A stretch of DNA of 64,000 nucleotides from Bacteroidota bacterium (GTDB lineage Bacteria > Bacteroidota > Bacteroidia > Chitinophagales > Chitinophagaceae): NCBI GenBank assembly GCA_023391015.1, contig JAEWBT010000058.1, positions 15,911 through 79,910 on the forward strand, given 5' to 3'. Below the pieces are notes generated by a model, which saw nothing but the letters and a program-made list of their open reading frames with translations, did not search any database and had not been told where the DNA came from. The stretch's first letter is position 1. Each line of letters begins with the position of its first letter. The translations under genes were made by a program, and so were the position numbers. Positions 32,687 to 41,580 of this stretch are shown piece by piece.

Positions 32687-34327
32687 TTACTTGGGTTCGT
32701 AGATAGAGATGATTTTGTAGTCTTCGTTTAAAATCACCTGATTGGTAACCATTCGCGTTTTTACCTCGCCGTTTTTGCGCAGGCGGAAGGTGTAGGGCCC
32801 GGCCAGTAGCACGCTGTAAGCCCCGTCGGCGGTGCGCTCGTAAGTGAGGTTATCCCAATCAATCTCCCATGCCGTTTCAAACACCACATTATTGTAGTAG
32901 CGGGTAATTTCTTTTTCGATGTCGGCGGGCAGGGCGTTGTACTTATCAAAATATCGGCGCACGGGGTAGGCAAACATGTTCAGCACGCCATCCACATCAA
33001 TCTGGCTCACGCCCTCACCGTTGTTTTCTGTCAGGGTGATATAGCGAAGCAGGACGTTGCGCAGATTATTGGCCTCGCGTGGCGTTACGTTGCGCTCCAC
33101 ATACGTGCCTTCCGGAACTGTCGTAGTGGACTCCGGTGGCAAAGATGTGAAAGCCGTATCCACCGGAACGGGCGTGGTCGTCTGGGGCTTTTCTTGTTTC
33201 AAAGGCTCGTCTTGCGGAACCTTCTGCACCGTTTTAGACGGTTTTTCCGGAGCTTCCTCTTTGCCTAAAATATTGGTGGCTTTCAGAAAGTAAAACACTC
33301 CGGCAGCCAGCGCGAAAAACAGAATTGCATATAGCACTGGCGACTTTCTGGGAGAATTTTCGGGATTTTGAGTGTTATCGGGCGCTCTATAAGCCGGGTT
33401 GGGGTAGTCGGTCGTCCGGTAGCCGGGCGTAGGCGGCGGAGTGGGTGGAACAGGCGGTGGCGGCGTATAAACCGTATTGGTTACCTGCGAGTATCCGGCT
33501 GCCGGGCCGTGCAACGCAGCGGCAAATTCCGCAGCATCCTGAAACCGGTCTTCTTTTGCTTTCGCCGTCGCCTTATCAATCGCAGCCTGAATTAAAGGCG
33601 AGGTGGGCGGATAGACCACATTTGCCTTGGGCAGCGGCTCGGAAACAATTTTTTGTTCAATCTCAAACTGCGAAAGCAGTTCCGGGTTGTAGGGCAACTG
33701 CCCGGTAATCATCTCGAAAAGCGTGATGCCGAGGGCATAAATATCCACCCGGTGGTCGATGCCGCGCCCGATGATTTGCTCCGGACTCATAAACATCGGC
33801 GTACCGATGCGCTGCCCGGTGCGCGTGGCACCGGGATGACCTTCGTCCTGAATCAGCTTCACGATGCCAAAATCAATAATCTTCGGCTCGTCGCCGGCGG
33901 TGATGATGATGTTGGCCGGTTTCAGGTCGCGGTGGATGACGCCTTTGCTGTGCGCGTAGCCCACGCCGGAGAGAATCTTTTCGAAAATCACCTTCGCTCG
34001 TTTCTCTACAATCGGCCCGGTCTGATGGCGAATCATTTCTTCCAGCGTTGGCCCTTCCAGATACTCCATGATGAGATACAGGTGGGAGCCGTCTTCTGCG
34101 TAATCATAGACGCGGCCAATATTGGGGTGCGCAAAACCCGACATCAACTGGGCTTCTTTCCGGAATTTTTCGCGAATCGTCGGGTCCTGGGCCAGTGCCG
34201 GGTGCAGCACTTTGATGGCCGCGAAGGTTCCGGCGAGCGTTTTGTGCTGCGCCTTATACACCGTGGCCATGCCGCCTTTGCCCAGCATCTGCACAATCCG
34301 GTAGTTCTGTATTTCAGTACCAATCAT
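32687..34327 (-). CDS. transmembrane Ser/Thr protein kinase (PknB-like)
   Basis: A 546-residue Hanks-type kinase. The N-terminal catalytic domain has the glycine loop GKGGMATVYKA, the VAIK-type lysine AAIK (K39), HRDLKPANI (catalytic D134), DFG (152-154) and SPEQI as the APE equivalent. A Pro-rich linker, then a single membrane segment (VLYAILFFALAAGVFYFL) precede an extracytoplasmic domain of about 190 residues. That domain (LRNVLLRYITLTENN ... YSVLLAGPYTFRL) resembles an NTF2-like or DUF4440-like fold. It forms a cluster with the PP2C phosphatase and two FHA proteins upstream, which supply the phosphatase and phosphothreonine readers. The order is FHA, FHA, PP2C, kinase in the direction of transcription. 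Confidence 0.92.
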   Translation of the reverse strand: MIGTEIQNYRIVQMLGKGGMATVYKAQHKTLAGTFAAIKVLHPALAQDPTIREKFRKEAQLMSGFAHPNIGRVYDYAEDGSHLYLIMEYLEGPTLEEMIRHQTGPIVEKRAKVIFEKILSGVGYAHSKGVIHRDLKPANIIITAGDEPKIIDFGIVKLIQDEGHPGATRTGQRIGTPMFMSPEQIIGRGIDHRVDIYALGITLFEMITGQLPYNPELLSQFEIEQKIVSEPLPKANVVYPPTSPLIQAAIDKATAKAKEDRFQDAAEFAAALHGPAAGYSQVTNTVYTPPPPVPPTPPPTPGYRTTDYPNPAYRAPDNTQNPENSPRKSPVLYAILFFALAAGVFYFLKATNILGKEEAPEKPSKTVQKVPQDEPLKQEKPQTTTPVPVDTAFTSLPPESTTTVPEGTYVERNVTPREANNLRNVLLRYITLTENNGEGVSQIDVDGVLNMFAYPVRRYFDKYNALPADIEKEITRYYNNVVFETAWEIDWDNLTYERTADGAYSVLLAGPYTFRLRKNGEVKTRMVTNQVILNEDYKIISIYEPK

Positions 34328-34376
34328 AAATCAATATCCAATCTAAAGCGAAAAGAAAAAGGGAAAACAACCGCAT

Positions 34377-35786
34377 TTACGGCGCAGATTCTTCGGTCGG
34401 CATTACGGCCTTGGGAGTACGCGCACCGGGTTCTGCAACCTCATTAGGAGTCGGTTTGGGAGGTGCAGCCGGCGCGGGCTTGGGAACTACTTTTCTAACA
34501 GTATCTTTTTTGGGAGCGGGTGTGGCCGGAGTTGGGGTTGTTGCAGGTTTTCGCGCCGTGTCTTTGGGCGGCGTTTCTTTTTTAGGAGTGCTACCGGTAT
34601 CGGATGCAACGGATGGAGGAGGCGTTGCCGGAACCGGCTTGTTGGCTTCCGGGCTAAGGGCCGGAGCCGGGTCGGCAGTAGAGATCGGCGCTGCGGTATC
34701 CACACCAGAACCCGCCGTTGTGGTGTCAACAGGAGGCTGTTCTTCCATGCCCAACTGCGGCGTATCCGGCGATTTAAAAACGTTGTACAGCAGCAAGATC
34801 AATGCAATAAAAAGCACAACGCCACCTATAATGGGCAACAAAGGCTTCCGGGGTGTTTCCTCCTCTACCGGCTGCAAAAAATGCTCTTTCGGTTTGGTGT
34901 CTGTTTCGACTTCCACTTGGGGCGGCGCAACCGGCGGGACACTTTCTTTGGAAGGAGAAGCCGTCGGGATCGTAGTTGGGGGCGTTGTGATGCTGGGCGC
35001 AGCGGCCATCGCGGCGGCGCTTCCCACCGGCTCGCCAATGCTTGGCTGCGGGGACGGGCGCATCATGATAATCTGAACCGTAGTGTTGTCGTGTCCACCC
35101 GCTTCGTCGGCCAGTTGCACCAGCTTTTCGGCTTGTTGTTGCACGGTCAGCCCGCGCGTGCCCATCACCCCGGCGATGCCTTTATCGCCAATCATCCCGT
35201 TGAGGCCATCGGTGCAGAGCAACAAGCGGTCGCCGGGTTGCAGCATCAGCGGCGAGGATGCCACCGCCGGTTCCACCGTTTCGCCAATGCCCAGGGCGCG
35301 GTAAATCTCGTTGCGGCGGGGATGCTTTTCGGCTTCCTCTTCGGTGACGTGCCCTTGATCCACCAGCGACTGCACAAACGAATGGTCGCGGGTGAGGCGG
35401 CGCAGGGCGTTTTGCCGAAAAAGATAGAGGCGGCTGTCGCCGATATGCGCGTAGTAAGCCGCGTCATCCTGAACCAGCACCGCCACTGCTGTTGTGCCCA
35501 TGCCGTGAAGCGAGGGATTTCCGGTAACGATGTTGTGCAGCTTTTTATTGGCTTCCGTCAGGCAATACTCCAGGGCAATAGGGCCGGACGGAAATTTTTG
35601 CGAAGCCATCGTCTGGTAAATGGCCGAGACCGCCGCCTGCGAGGCAATTGCGCCGCCAATGTGGCCACCCATACCGTCGCACACCACAAACAAGTGGCCG
35701 TTGGGCGTGGGCCAGTTGCCAAACGCATCTTCATTGGCCGTGCGAACACGTCCGATGCTGGTGTGGTTGCCTAAAGAAAACTGCAT
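34377..35786 (-). CDS. PP2C-family Ser/Thr phosphatase with membrane anchor and Pro/Thr-rich tail
   Basis: A 469-residue protein. The first about 245 residues are a PPM/PP2C phosphatase of the Stp1/PrpC type: RTANEDAFGNW, VCDGMGGHIGGAIAS (metal-binding Asp), GMGTTAVAVLV, AHIGDSRLYL, LLCTDGLNGM and GGHDNTTVQ. A linker then leads to one transmembrane segment (LLPIIGGVVLFIALILLLYNVF, about 307-330). About 135 residues rich in Pro, Thr, Lys and Ala follow and are probably disordered outside the membrane. It would reverse phosphorylation by the kinase encoded next. The tail resembles proline-rich cell-wall-spanning regions and is itself a possible phosphorylation substrate. Confidence 0.92.
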   Translation of the reverse strand: MQFSLGNHTSIGRVRTANEDAFGNWPTPNGHLFVVCDGMGGHIGGAIASQAAVSAIYQTMASQKFPSGPIALEYCLTEANKKLHNIVTGNPSLHGMGTTAVAVLVQDDAAYYAHIGDSRLYLFRQNALRRLTRDHSFVQSLVDQGHVTEEEAEKHPRRNEIYRALGIGETVEPAVASSPLMLQPGDRLLLCTDGLNGMIGDKGIAGVMGTRGLTVQQQAEKLVQLADEAGGHDNTTVQIIMMRPSPQPSIGEPVGSAAAMAAAPSITTPPTTIPTASPSKESVPPVAPPQVEVETDTKPKEHFLQPVEEETPRKPLLPIIGGVVLFIALILLLYNVFKSPDTPQLGMEEQPPVDTTTAGSGVDTAAPISTADPAPALSPEANKPVPATPPPSVASDTGSTPKKETPPKDTARKPATTPTPATPAPKKDTVRKVVPKPAPAAPPKPTPNEVAEPGARTPKAVMPTEESAP

Positions 35787-35806
35787 AGAAAAAGGATAAA
35801 TAGGGC

Positions 35807-36799
35807 TTATTGGGGAAGGTTAAACACGCCGGTTACCTGGCCGAAATACAGCTTGCTGCCGTTGCGCAGCGCTGCTTTAGTAATGCGCTGACCGTCGGCG
35901 TAGGTGCCGTTGGTGCTGCCAAGGTCTTCCATCCACCACGTGCCGTTTTGCAGGTGGATAGAAGCATGGATCTTGGAAACCGTCGGGTGGGGAATCACCA
36001 GGTCGCACTCCGGTGAGCGGCCGATTTTCTGAAGCGTTCCGTTGGGCGACAGCACAGTGGGACGCTCATTGATGCGGATGGTAATCGTTGGCATCAGACC
36101 GGGCGAAACCATTGTTTCGGCACTGGGCGGTGGAACGGGCGTTCCCTGTGGCTTCGGCTTATAAGCGTCGTCCGCCGATGCCTGGGGCAAAGGCGATATA
36201 GGCGAAACAGCAGAAGCGGGTGGAATAGGTGCTGGTTGAGGTACAGGCGGCGCGGCAGGCTGGGGCGGTGTGGGAATGTATTGTGGGGTTTCTGGCTCGG
36301 CCACACGGCGGTTTTTCCGGCGCGAAAGCAGGAATCCAACAATGCCAGCTGCCAATCCCAGTCCACCGATTACATAAAAAATCGTGTTGCTTGAGCGCTC
36401 TATTTTCGGGTAGGCGGCTTCCTGTTCCGCCGTAGGTTTCTTCACTAAATAAGTCGTCGTAATCGCCTTGCCTTTATACTCAAAAGTGGCCGTGCCATCC
36501 AGGCGCTCCGGGTCGGGCACGGTATAGGAAATCACAAAACCTTTTCCCGCTGCCGAAGCCTTGGCCGGAGCCAGTTTGTAGCTCGCTACCGGCACGTAAT
36601 TATCTTTCACCACCAGCCGGCCTTTGTTGGCAATGAGGTCTTCGTCGGTGCGCACGTCAAAGCGCAATTCCGGAAAATTATCGGTGCGCACATTCTCCAC
36701 CGTCAGGTTTTGGGCACGAGCGGCTGAAAGGTTCAGGAGCAAACACGCCAATACCGGAAAAACGGCCCGGAAAAAGGTTTTAAACGGCATCATCGGCAT
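35807..36799 (-). CDS. membrane-anchored FHA-domain protein
   Basis: A 330-residue protein with a signal peptide (FKTFFRAVFPVLACLLLNLSAARAQ) and an extracytoplasmic domain of about 110 residues. A membrane segment (NTIFYVIGGLGLAAGIVGFLL) and a Pro-rich linker follow, then a C-terminal FHA domain. The FHA hallmarks are complete: QKIGRSPECDLVI, TVSKIHASIHL, and DLGSTNGTYADGQRI. FHA domains bind phosphothreonine, so this protein may receive the neighbouring kinase's signal. The start overlaps the end of the upstream FHA gene by 20 nt, evidence of translational coupling. Confidence 0.9.
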   Translation of the reverse strand: MPMMPFKTFFRAVFPVLACLLLNLSAARAQNLTVENVRTDNFPELRFDVRTDEDLIANKGRLVVKDNYVPVASYKLAPAKASAAGKGFVISYTVPDPERLDGTATFEYKGKAITTTYLVKKPTAEQEAAYPKIERSSNTIFYVIGGLGLAAGIVGFLLSRRKNRRVAEPETPQYIPTPPQPAAPPVPQPAPIPPASAVSPISPLPQASADDAYKPKPQGTPVPPPSAETMVSPGLMPTITIRINERPTVLSPNGTLQKIGRSPECDLVIPHPTVSKIHASIHLQNGTWWMEDLGSTNGTYADGQRITKAALRNGSKLYFGQVTGVFNLPQ

Positions 36800-37400
36800 G
36801 GTGGGTTTGGGCGGAACGGAAGAGAAGGTGGGTAGCGCCCACGCGGATCACGTCGCCGTCGCGGAGGCGACCTTCGTTGGCCAGGTTGCCGTTGATAAAC
36901 GTCCCATTGGTGGAAAGCTCATCGCGGAACAACACTTCGCCGAGGCGAAACAAAATCGTCAGGTGCCGACCCGAAATATTGCTGTCGCCATCCAGCCGGA
37001 TATCACAGTCAGGAGCCGTTCCAATTACGTTTCGGCCTTCGCGCAGCCGGAAATCCTGTCCCATCGGGGCGCGGTCAAACGTTACGAGCCAGCCCATCAG
37101 CTTGCGGTCGGCGCTGGGGTGCAGCATCGCTTCTTCCACCGTTTCCGGAGCACTCGCAGCACCGGCAATCTGCGTTTTCAGGGCAGAAGGCCTTTCCTGC
37201 CGGGGCGTTTCAGGCATAGAAGCATTTGCAGTCGGCACCGCTGGCGTAGGCGTTGCTGATTCAAATACCGGAGGCGTACCCACTACGGTTCGCAGCAGTC
37301 CGGAGCCGGAAGTTCCGGAATCGGGGCTCGAAGTCTTGGGGCAATACGGGCATTCTGCCTTATCGTCCGGAAAATAGTGTCCGTTTTTACAGGTGGCCAT
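36780..37400 (-). CDS. cytoplasmic FHA-domain protein with N-terminal zinc ribbon
   Basis: A 206-residue protein. The N-terminus MATCKNGHYFPDDKAECPYC is a short zinc-ribbon-like knuckle (C4, H8, C17, C20), common before FHA domains. A low-complexity linker leads to an FHA domain at about residues 105-200, with REGRNVIGTAPDCDIRL, SNISGRHLTILF and DELSTNGTFINGNL. The conserved Arg, Ser, His and Asn residues for phosphothreonine binding are present. It is the first gene of the FHA-FHA-PP2C-kinase unit. A weak AATCTTTG -7-like sequence lies about 35 bp upstream. Confidence 0.88.
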   Translation of the reverse strand: MATCKNGHYFPDDKAECPYCPKTSSPDSGTSGSGLLRTVVGTPPVFESATPTPAVPTANASMPETPRQERPSALKTQIAGAASAPETVEEAMLHPSADRKLMGWLVTFDRAPMGQDFRLREGRNVIGTAPDCDIRLDGDSNISGRHLTILFRLGEVLFRDELSTNGTFINGNLANEGRLRDGDVIRVGATHLLFRSAQTHHADDAV

Positions 37401-37588
37401 AACGAGTGGAGCGAAAATCGTTTAAGGTGCAAAGATTGGGTAAAACCGGCGGGCGTTTGGCAAATAGCTTCCCAAAAAGCAAACCATGCCCCGGCTGGCA
37501 AGTCATCAACGGCCTAAAATACGATTTCATCAGGCATAATTTTTAATCGCTTTCCTTTTTTCAAATCCTTTCTAAAAAAGATTTTTTT

Positions 37589-37852
37589 ATGAAACAGCCA
37601 CCCACCGTTGCCGCGCAACACAGCATCGACCCGCACGACCCGAATCAGACACCGCGCGAACAGGAAGGCTTGCCGCCCAACATGGCCGCTCAGAAGGAAG
37701 GGCAACCCAGCGCTTTTGCCGGCATGGATACCGGAAACCCGTTTGACGGACCGGCTTACAACGAAGAAGGCGAAACCACATCCAATGTGAACCAGAAAGC
37801 GCCGCCTGCCGGAGCCAATATTCCAACGGAGAATAAGAGCGATGAGGGGTAA
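37589..37852 (+). CDS. small hydrophilic protein of unknown function
   Basis: An 87-residue, Pro-, Asn- and Glu-rich protein predicted disordered (PHDPNQTPREQEGLPPNMAAQKEG, GNPFDGPAYNEEGETTSNVNQK). I recognise no family. Coding is supported by an ATG at a plausible distance from an AT-rich upstream stretch, balanced codon use and a lack of repeat content. It stands alone, divergent from the FHA cluster. Similar small disordered proteins are frequent in Chitinophagales and are sometimes stress-related; that is only a guess. Confidence 0.5.
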   Translation: MKQPPTVAAQHSIDPHDPNQTPREQEGLPPNMAAQKEGQPSAFAGMDTGNPFDGPAYNEEGETTSNVNQKAPPAGANIPTENKSDEG

Positions 37853-37958
37853 AAGCCAAAATCCAAAAGTCAAAATCCAAAGCCCAAGAGCTAACATTCA
37901 AGAAAGCCCTATTGGCATATAGATTTGGGGGTGATTTTCCGGAAATTAAGCCGCAGGA

Positions 37959-38147
37959 AAGTCCCGTAGGGACGTAGGTTTGGTTCTTAGCAACCACTTC
38001 TGCGGCGCTACGGGACTTCTAATTAAGCGCGAAAGGAAATGTCCCCCAAACCGCAAATTTCCGGAAATGGTAGAGCCGTTGCATGCAACGTTTCCCAAGG
38101 AATGATGGATTCTGTAGAGACAGGGCATGCCTCCTCTCTACGCGTTT
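37959..38147. repeat. mixed intergenic inverted repeats
   Basis: AAGTCCCGTAG (37959-37969) pairs with CTACGGGACTT (38008-38018). Two degenerate GTAGAGAC-family copies follow (GTAGAGCCGTTGCATGCAACG near 38082 and 38113-38141), the second overlapping the uvsE stop codon. Confidence 0.75.
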
Positions 38148-39025
38148 CTACCTGTTGCTTCCCGGTGGTGCAGCAAGGCCAGTTCTTTCATCTTGGTCTC
38201 CAACATAATATCCACGTCCTTGCCGTAGGTATTGATTTCGTCATACACCCAGTCGCTGTGGGCTTCGCGGCGGGCGTTGCAGTCTTCGTATTCGCGGCGC
38301 GAGGAGCTGTAGTGAAACACCGGTTTCACACCCCACGTGTCGTAGGCCGCCAGAAAGGCTTCTTTTTCCGAAAAACCATCCGGGTGCAGGTTGTGGTGGA
38401 AATAATCAAACACAATAGGGATGCCGGTTTCTTTGGCCAACGGCAATAAATCGCGTACGCTGTACAGGCCGCCTTTGTCGTCGTTTTCTACCGTTAAGCG
38501 CTTTTGCGCGTTGGGCGAAAGACGACGGAAATTTTCTGCAAACCGCTTTAGTGCCAGCGCCTTATCGCCATACACGCCGCCCACATGGATGTTGATTTTA
38601 TTCCAATGGCTCGGCGCCAGGCCCATGAGGTCAAAAATGCGGCTGTGGTTTTCCAGTTCCTGAATCGTGTTTTCCAGGGTTTGCCCTTCGCCCGCCAGCT
38701 TGTTGAACGGGCCGGGATGCACGGTGATGCGAATTGGTTTCTTGCCGCATTCTTCCAGCGTCGCCTGAATAAGCCGGAAGTCGGGCAACTCCTCCAGTTG
38801 GTATTCCGAGTGCCACGGAAAAAGGTCGGACGTCATCCGGAACACGCCGATGCCGTTGGCGATGTTCCAGTCCAGGATGTGCATCAGGGCCGTTACGTTG
38901 CGTAGGCCCAGTTGCGAGGCATACGGCAGTCCTTTTTCGAGCCACGTTTTCCGGGTCATGTTTTTGGTGCAGAAAAGACCTTTTTCCTGAAGCGTGAGGT
39001 TGATGCAGGCGTAACCGATAGCCAT
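38138..39025 (-). CDS. uvsE: UV damage endonuclease UvsE/UvdE
   Basis: A 295-residue TIM-barrel, metal-dependent endonuclease that nicks DNA 5' of UV photoproducts and abasic sites, giving an alternative excision repair route. Family motifs are IGYACINLTL at the start, LHILDWN-like MHILDWNIANGIGVFRMTSDLFPW, RITVHPGPF, INIHVGGVYGDK, RLTVENDD, PIVFDYFHHN and VFHYSSSRR, which carry the His/Glu/Asp metal ligands. The ATG at 39025 (MAIGYAC) is the family start. The stop codon TAG is supplied by a GTAGAGAC repeat. Divergent from the CHAD gene, 107 bp apart. Confidence 0.93.
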   Translation of the reverse strand: MAIGYACINLTLQEKGLFCTKNMTRKTWLEKGLPYASQLGLRNVTALMHILDWNIANGIGVFRMTSDLFPWHSEYQLEELPDFRLIQATLEECGKKPIRITVHPGPFNKLAGEGQTLENTIQELENHSRIFDLMGLAPSHWNKINIHVGGVYGDKALALKRFAENFRRLSPNAQKRLTVENDDKGGLYSVRDLLPLAKETGIPIVFDYFHHNLHPDGFSEKEAFLAAYDTWGVKPVFHYSSSRREYEDCNARREAHSDWVYDEINTYGKDVDIMLETKMKELALLHHREATGRNA

Positions 39026-39132
39026 GGTTTTAAGGGGAAATGTTTTTACAACAGACGAGCAGTTCTTACCAAAATAAGGCCGGTAAAAAGCTGCCCATCC
39101 TTTCTGGAACATGTTTTATAAGCTCTGCCGCT

Positions 39133-39957
39133 ATGGAATGGCAACGAGAACCCCTGACCGAAGCCCTCAGCACAGCCGGTCGCGCCGTGGTGGACCAAGG
39201 TTTTACCATCGCGCCCGAGTTTGAGGAAGACAATATCCACCAGTTCCGGGTAGCGACCAAGCGGTTGCGGGCCTTGCTGCGGTTGGTGGAAGGGCAGCCG
39301 GGCGTTCCGGAAAAGTTGCCCAAAAAATTCCGGAAATTATACCAGCTTTCCGGAAATATCCGTGATGCCCAGCTGATGATCAAGCGTGCCGGAAAGGCAG
39401 TGCCGGAAGTAGCGGAATACGTTTCTTGGCTGGAAAGGCAAAAGTCAAAAGCCCAGCAGGATTTCCGGGATTTCTATGATTCGGCCATTATCGTGAAAAT
39501 GGAAAAAAAGCTCAGGAAGATTGAGCCGCAGCCGCTTGCGGTCACTACGTTGCGCGAATTTTTTGCCGGCCACATGGCGGACATTGAAGCCATTCTCCAC
39601 AAAAAAGGATTGGAGGAAGAAGACCTGCACGACATCCGCAAAAAAATAAAAGACCTGCTTTATGTGGCCAAGGTGGCTGCCGAATTCTGGCCAGAAGGCC
39701 TGGAAGAAGCTGGCGTTTCCGGTATGCTTCAAAGCCTGGACGACCTTGCCGAGCGTGCCGGAAACTTCAACGACCAACACAATGCGTTGGTATCCATTGA
39801 ATCGTTTATAGAAGCAGAAAAACCAGGCGAAGCAACGCTTGCCCTGCAACAGGAATGGCAGGAGAAAAAGGCGAAGAGTATGGAAAAATTAGTGGCCGAA
39901 ATAGCGCGGTTTCAGGAAGAAAGCAAGGATTTAAAAGCGACCGTCTCGGACCAGTAG
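39133..39957 (+). CDS. CHAD domain protein
   Basis: A 274-residue helical protein of the CHAD family. The conserved histidine and basic motifs are visible: IHQFRVATKRLRALLRLVEG, FRKLYQLSGNIRDAQLMIKRA, and LHDIRKKIKDLLYVAKVA. CHAD domains bind polyphosphate and are often found with triphosphate tunnel (CYTH) enzymes or polyphosphate granules; no CYTH gene is adjacent here. Three TTCCGGAA sites fall within 50 bp of each other near the start (39304-39360). The ATG at 39133 is chosen over an upstream start at 39040, whose product would lack family similarity. Confidence 0.88.
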   Translation: MEWQREPLTEALSTAGRAVVDQGFTIAPEFEEDNIHQFRVATKRLRALLRLVEGQPGVPEKLPKKFRKLYQLSGNIRDAQLMIKRAGKAVPEVAEYVSWLERQKSKAQQDFRDFYDSAIIVKMEKKLRKIEPQPLAVTTLREFFAGHMADIEAILHKKGLEEEDLHDIRKKIKDLLYVAKVAAEFWPEGLEEAGVSGMLQSLDDLAERAGNFNDQHNALVSIESFIEAEKPGEATLALQQEWQEKKAKSMEKLVAEIARFQEESKDLKATVSDQ

Positions 39958-39976
39958 GGCGCGGGGCATCCCTTTC

Positions 39977-40441
39977 TTAATTCGTTACCAGCACCGAATC
40001 CGACCGAAGCACGTTGCTTTTATGACCGGCATTATCCACCATATAGATGTCGTACACCTGCATATCGCTTTTTTTGGACGTATCCGTTATTTGAAACAAA
40101 ATAGCGGCTGCATCCAGCGAAACCAACGCTATGCCCGATACCCCTTTGGAGGGGTCCAGTTCGGCGCTAATTTCCGGAAAAGGGTAATCTACCTCGCCAA
40201 CCGTATCGAGAACATTTTTGAAAACTACCTTTGCCTTTCCCCCTTTGATGTCGGCATCGCCGTCCTGAAACCGGAACCGGAACAAGAGCGTGTCTTCGCT
40301 TTCAATCCCAATATTGATAGTGCGCGCCGACTGCTCTAGTTGGCTGATTTCCGGAATTTCGCTCGTGATAGTGCCTTCCTTTTTGCAGGCTAAAAAGCCA
40401 ACGGTCAGCAGGATGGGCAGCAACGCTTGGGGCAGTCTCAT
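39977..40441 (-). CDS. putative lipoprotein
   Basis: A 154-residue protein with a lipoprotein signal (MRLPQALLPILLTVGFLACKK, Cys about 19). The remainder looks like an immunoglobulin-like or cadherin-like beta-sandwich: DTLLFRFRFQDGDADI, KVVFKNVLDTVGEVDYPFPEI, GIALVSLDAAAILFQIT, VYDIYMVDNAGHKSN. I do not recognise a named family; such small lipoproteins are common in Chitinophagaceae. It converges with the CHAD gene (20 bp apart) and is divergent from the LuxE-like gene. Confidence 0.72.
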   Translation of the reverse strand: MRLPQALLPILLTVGFLACKKEGTITSEIPEISQLEQSARTINIGIESEDTLLFRFRFQDGDADIKGGKAKVVFKNVLDTVGEVDYPFPEISAELDPSKGVSGIALVSLDAAAILFQITDTSKKSDMQVYDIYMVDNAGHKSNVLRSDSVLVTN

Positions 40442-40484
40442 GTTTTAAAGATAATACTACAACGGGGAGAAGGTTTTTAAAAAA

Positions 40485-41435
40485 ATGACAAATCCGGAAT
40501 TTACTCTTGCCGCGCTTTCTCTTTTTCGCCGGCAATATGAGACCAACGAAATCTACAGAAGCTACGCCAACGCCTTGCGCCGTTCGCCCGGGGCTGTTTC
40601 TACCTTGGAAGAGATTCCATTCCTGCCCATTTCTTTTTTCAAAACCCACCAGGTGATTTCCGGAAATTCAGCGTCTTTTGAAGCTGTTTTTACCTCCAGC
40701 GGCACCACCGGGCCCGACACCAGCCGTCATTTTGTACCGGACATTTCTGTGTATGAAAAATCTTTCCGGGAAGGTTTTGAAGCGGCCTATGGACCGGTGG
40801 AAGATTGGGTGATTCTGGCGCTTTTGCCGTCTTATCTGGAGCGCAGCGGTAGTTCGCTGATTTATATGTCCGAAGATTTGGTGCAGCGCAGCGGTCGCCC
40901 GGAAAGCGGCTTTTTCCTGTACGACCATCAGGCGCTCGCAGACCGGTTAAGAGCCCTGGAAGCGCGCGGGCAGAAAACGCTTTTGCTGGGCGTCACCTTC
41001 GCGCTCCTGGATTTTGCCGAAGCATTTCCAATGCCTTTAAAACATACCATATTGATGGAAACCGGCGGTATGAAAGGCCGGAAAAAAGAACTGACCCGAC
41101 CGGAAGTGCAGGCCATTCTCAAAACCGCCTTTTCGCTCCCCGAAATCCATTCCGAATACGGCATGACCGAGATGCTTTCCCAGGCTTACAGTAAAGGAGA
41201 AGGGATTTTTCAGCCATCATCCACGATGCGGGCACTCATTCGCGAGGTTTCAGATCCGCTTTCGGTCAGCCTTTCCGGCACCGGCGCTATAAATATTATG
41301 GATCTTTCCAACGAAGAATCCTGCGCGTTTCTGGCCACCGAAGATATTGGCCGGGTATATCCCGACGGCAGTTTTGAGATTTTGGGGCGGCTGGACCATT
41401 CGGCGCTGCGCGGGTGTAGTCTTTTAACCGTTTGA
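40485..41435 (+). CDS. LuxE-like acyl-protein synthetase / AMP-ligase domain protein
   Basis: A 316-residue protein of the LuxE/acyl-protein synthetase group of adenylate-forming enzymes. FLPISFFKTHQV and FTSSGTTGPDTSRHF (the ATP-binding S-S-G-T-T-G) are typical. HSEYGMTEMLSQAY is the adenylate motif, GAINIMDLSN is followed by a TEDIGRVYPDG signature, and ILGRLDHSALRGCSLL ends the protein as in LuxE. The family activates fatty acids and transfers them to a cysteine. No luxC or luxD partner is present, so the role is probably not bioluminescence. Upstream is a divergent lipoprotein gene. Confidence 0.85.
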   Translation: MTNPEFTLAALSLFRRQYETNEIYRSYANALRRSPGAVSTLEEIPFLPISFFKTHQVISGNSASFEAVFTSSGTTGPDTSRHFVPDISVYEKSFREGFEAAYGPVEDWVILALLPSYLERSGSSLIYMSEDLVQRSGRPESGFFLYDHQALADRLRALEARGQKTLLLGVTFALLDFAEAFPMPLKHTILMETGGMKGRKKELTRPEVQAILKTAFSLPEIHSEYGMTEMLSQAYSKGEGIFQPSSTMRALIREVSDPLSVSLSGTGAINIMDLSNEESCAFLATEDIGRVYPDGSFEILGRLDHSALRGCSLLTV

Positions 41436-41445
41436 GAAAAAAGAT

Positions 41446-41475
41446 TTGGAGAAATGAAAAAGTGCCTTACTTTTG
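41446..41475 (+). promoter_or_regulatory. promoter of tRNA-Leu
   Basis: TTTG (41445-41448), 19 bp, then TACTTTTG (41468-41475), a full match to the Bacteroidota housekeeping promoter, 16 bp before the mature tRNA. Confidence 0.75.
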
Positions 41476-41491
41476 CGTTCCTAATCGCGTT

Positions 41492-41573
41492 GCCCAGGTG
41501 GCGAAATTGGTAGACGCACCGTCTTCAGGTGGCGGCGCCGCAAGGTGTGATGGTTCGAATCCATTCCTGGGCA
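41492..41573 (+). tRNA. tRNA-Leu(CAG)
   Basis: An 82-nt class II tRNA. The acceptor GCCCAGG pairs with CCTGGGC, and the discriminator is A. The D-arm contains AAATTGGTAGA. The anticodon stem CCGTC/GGCGG encloses the loop TTCAGGT, giving anticodon CAG. A long variable arm (CGCC-GCAA-GGTG) and a T-arm GATGG-TTCGAAT-CCATT follow. CCA is not encoded here. The last 14 bases are half of the attachment site of the integrated element. Confidence 0.97.
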
Positions 41574-41574
41574 C
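41560..41574. other. attL of the integrated element
   Basis: TCCATTCCTGGGCAC, the tRNA-Leu 3' end, is repeated exactly at 49245-49259. Around it 22 of 26 positions agree. Confidence 0.88.
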
Positions 41575-41580
41575 AACTAC

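Noticed and set aside
40485..41435. Bioluminescence role for the LuxE-like protein together with the luciferase-like monooxygenase at 22410
   Set aside because: The genes are 18 kb apart, the monooxygenase belongs to a general LLM subgroup, and luxA/B/C/D are absent.
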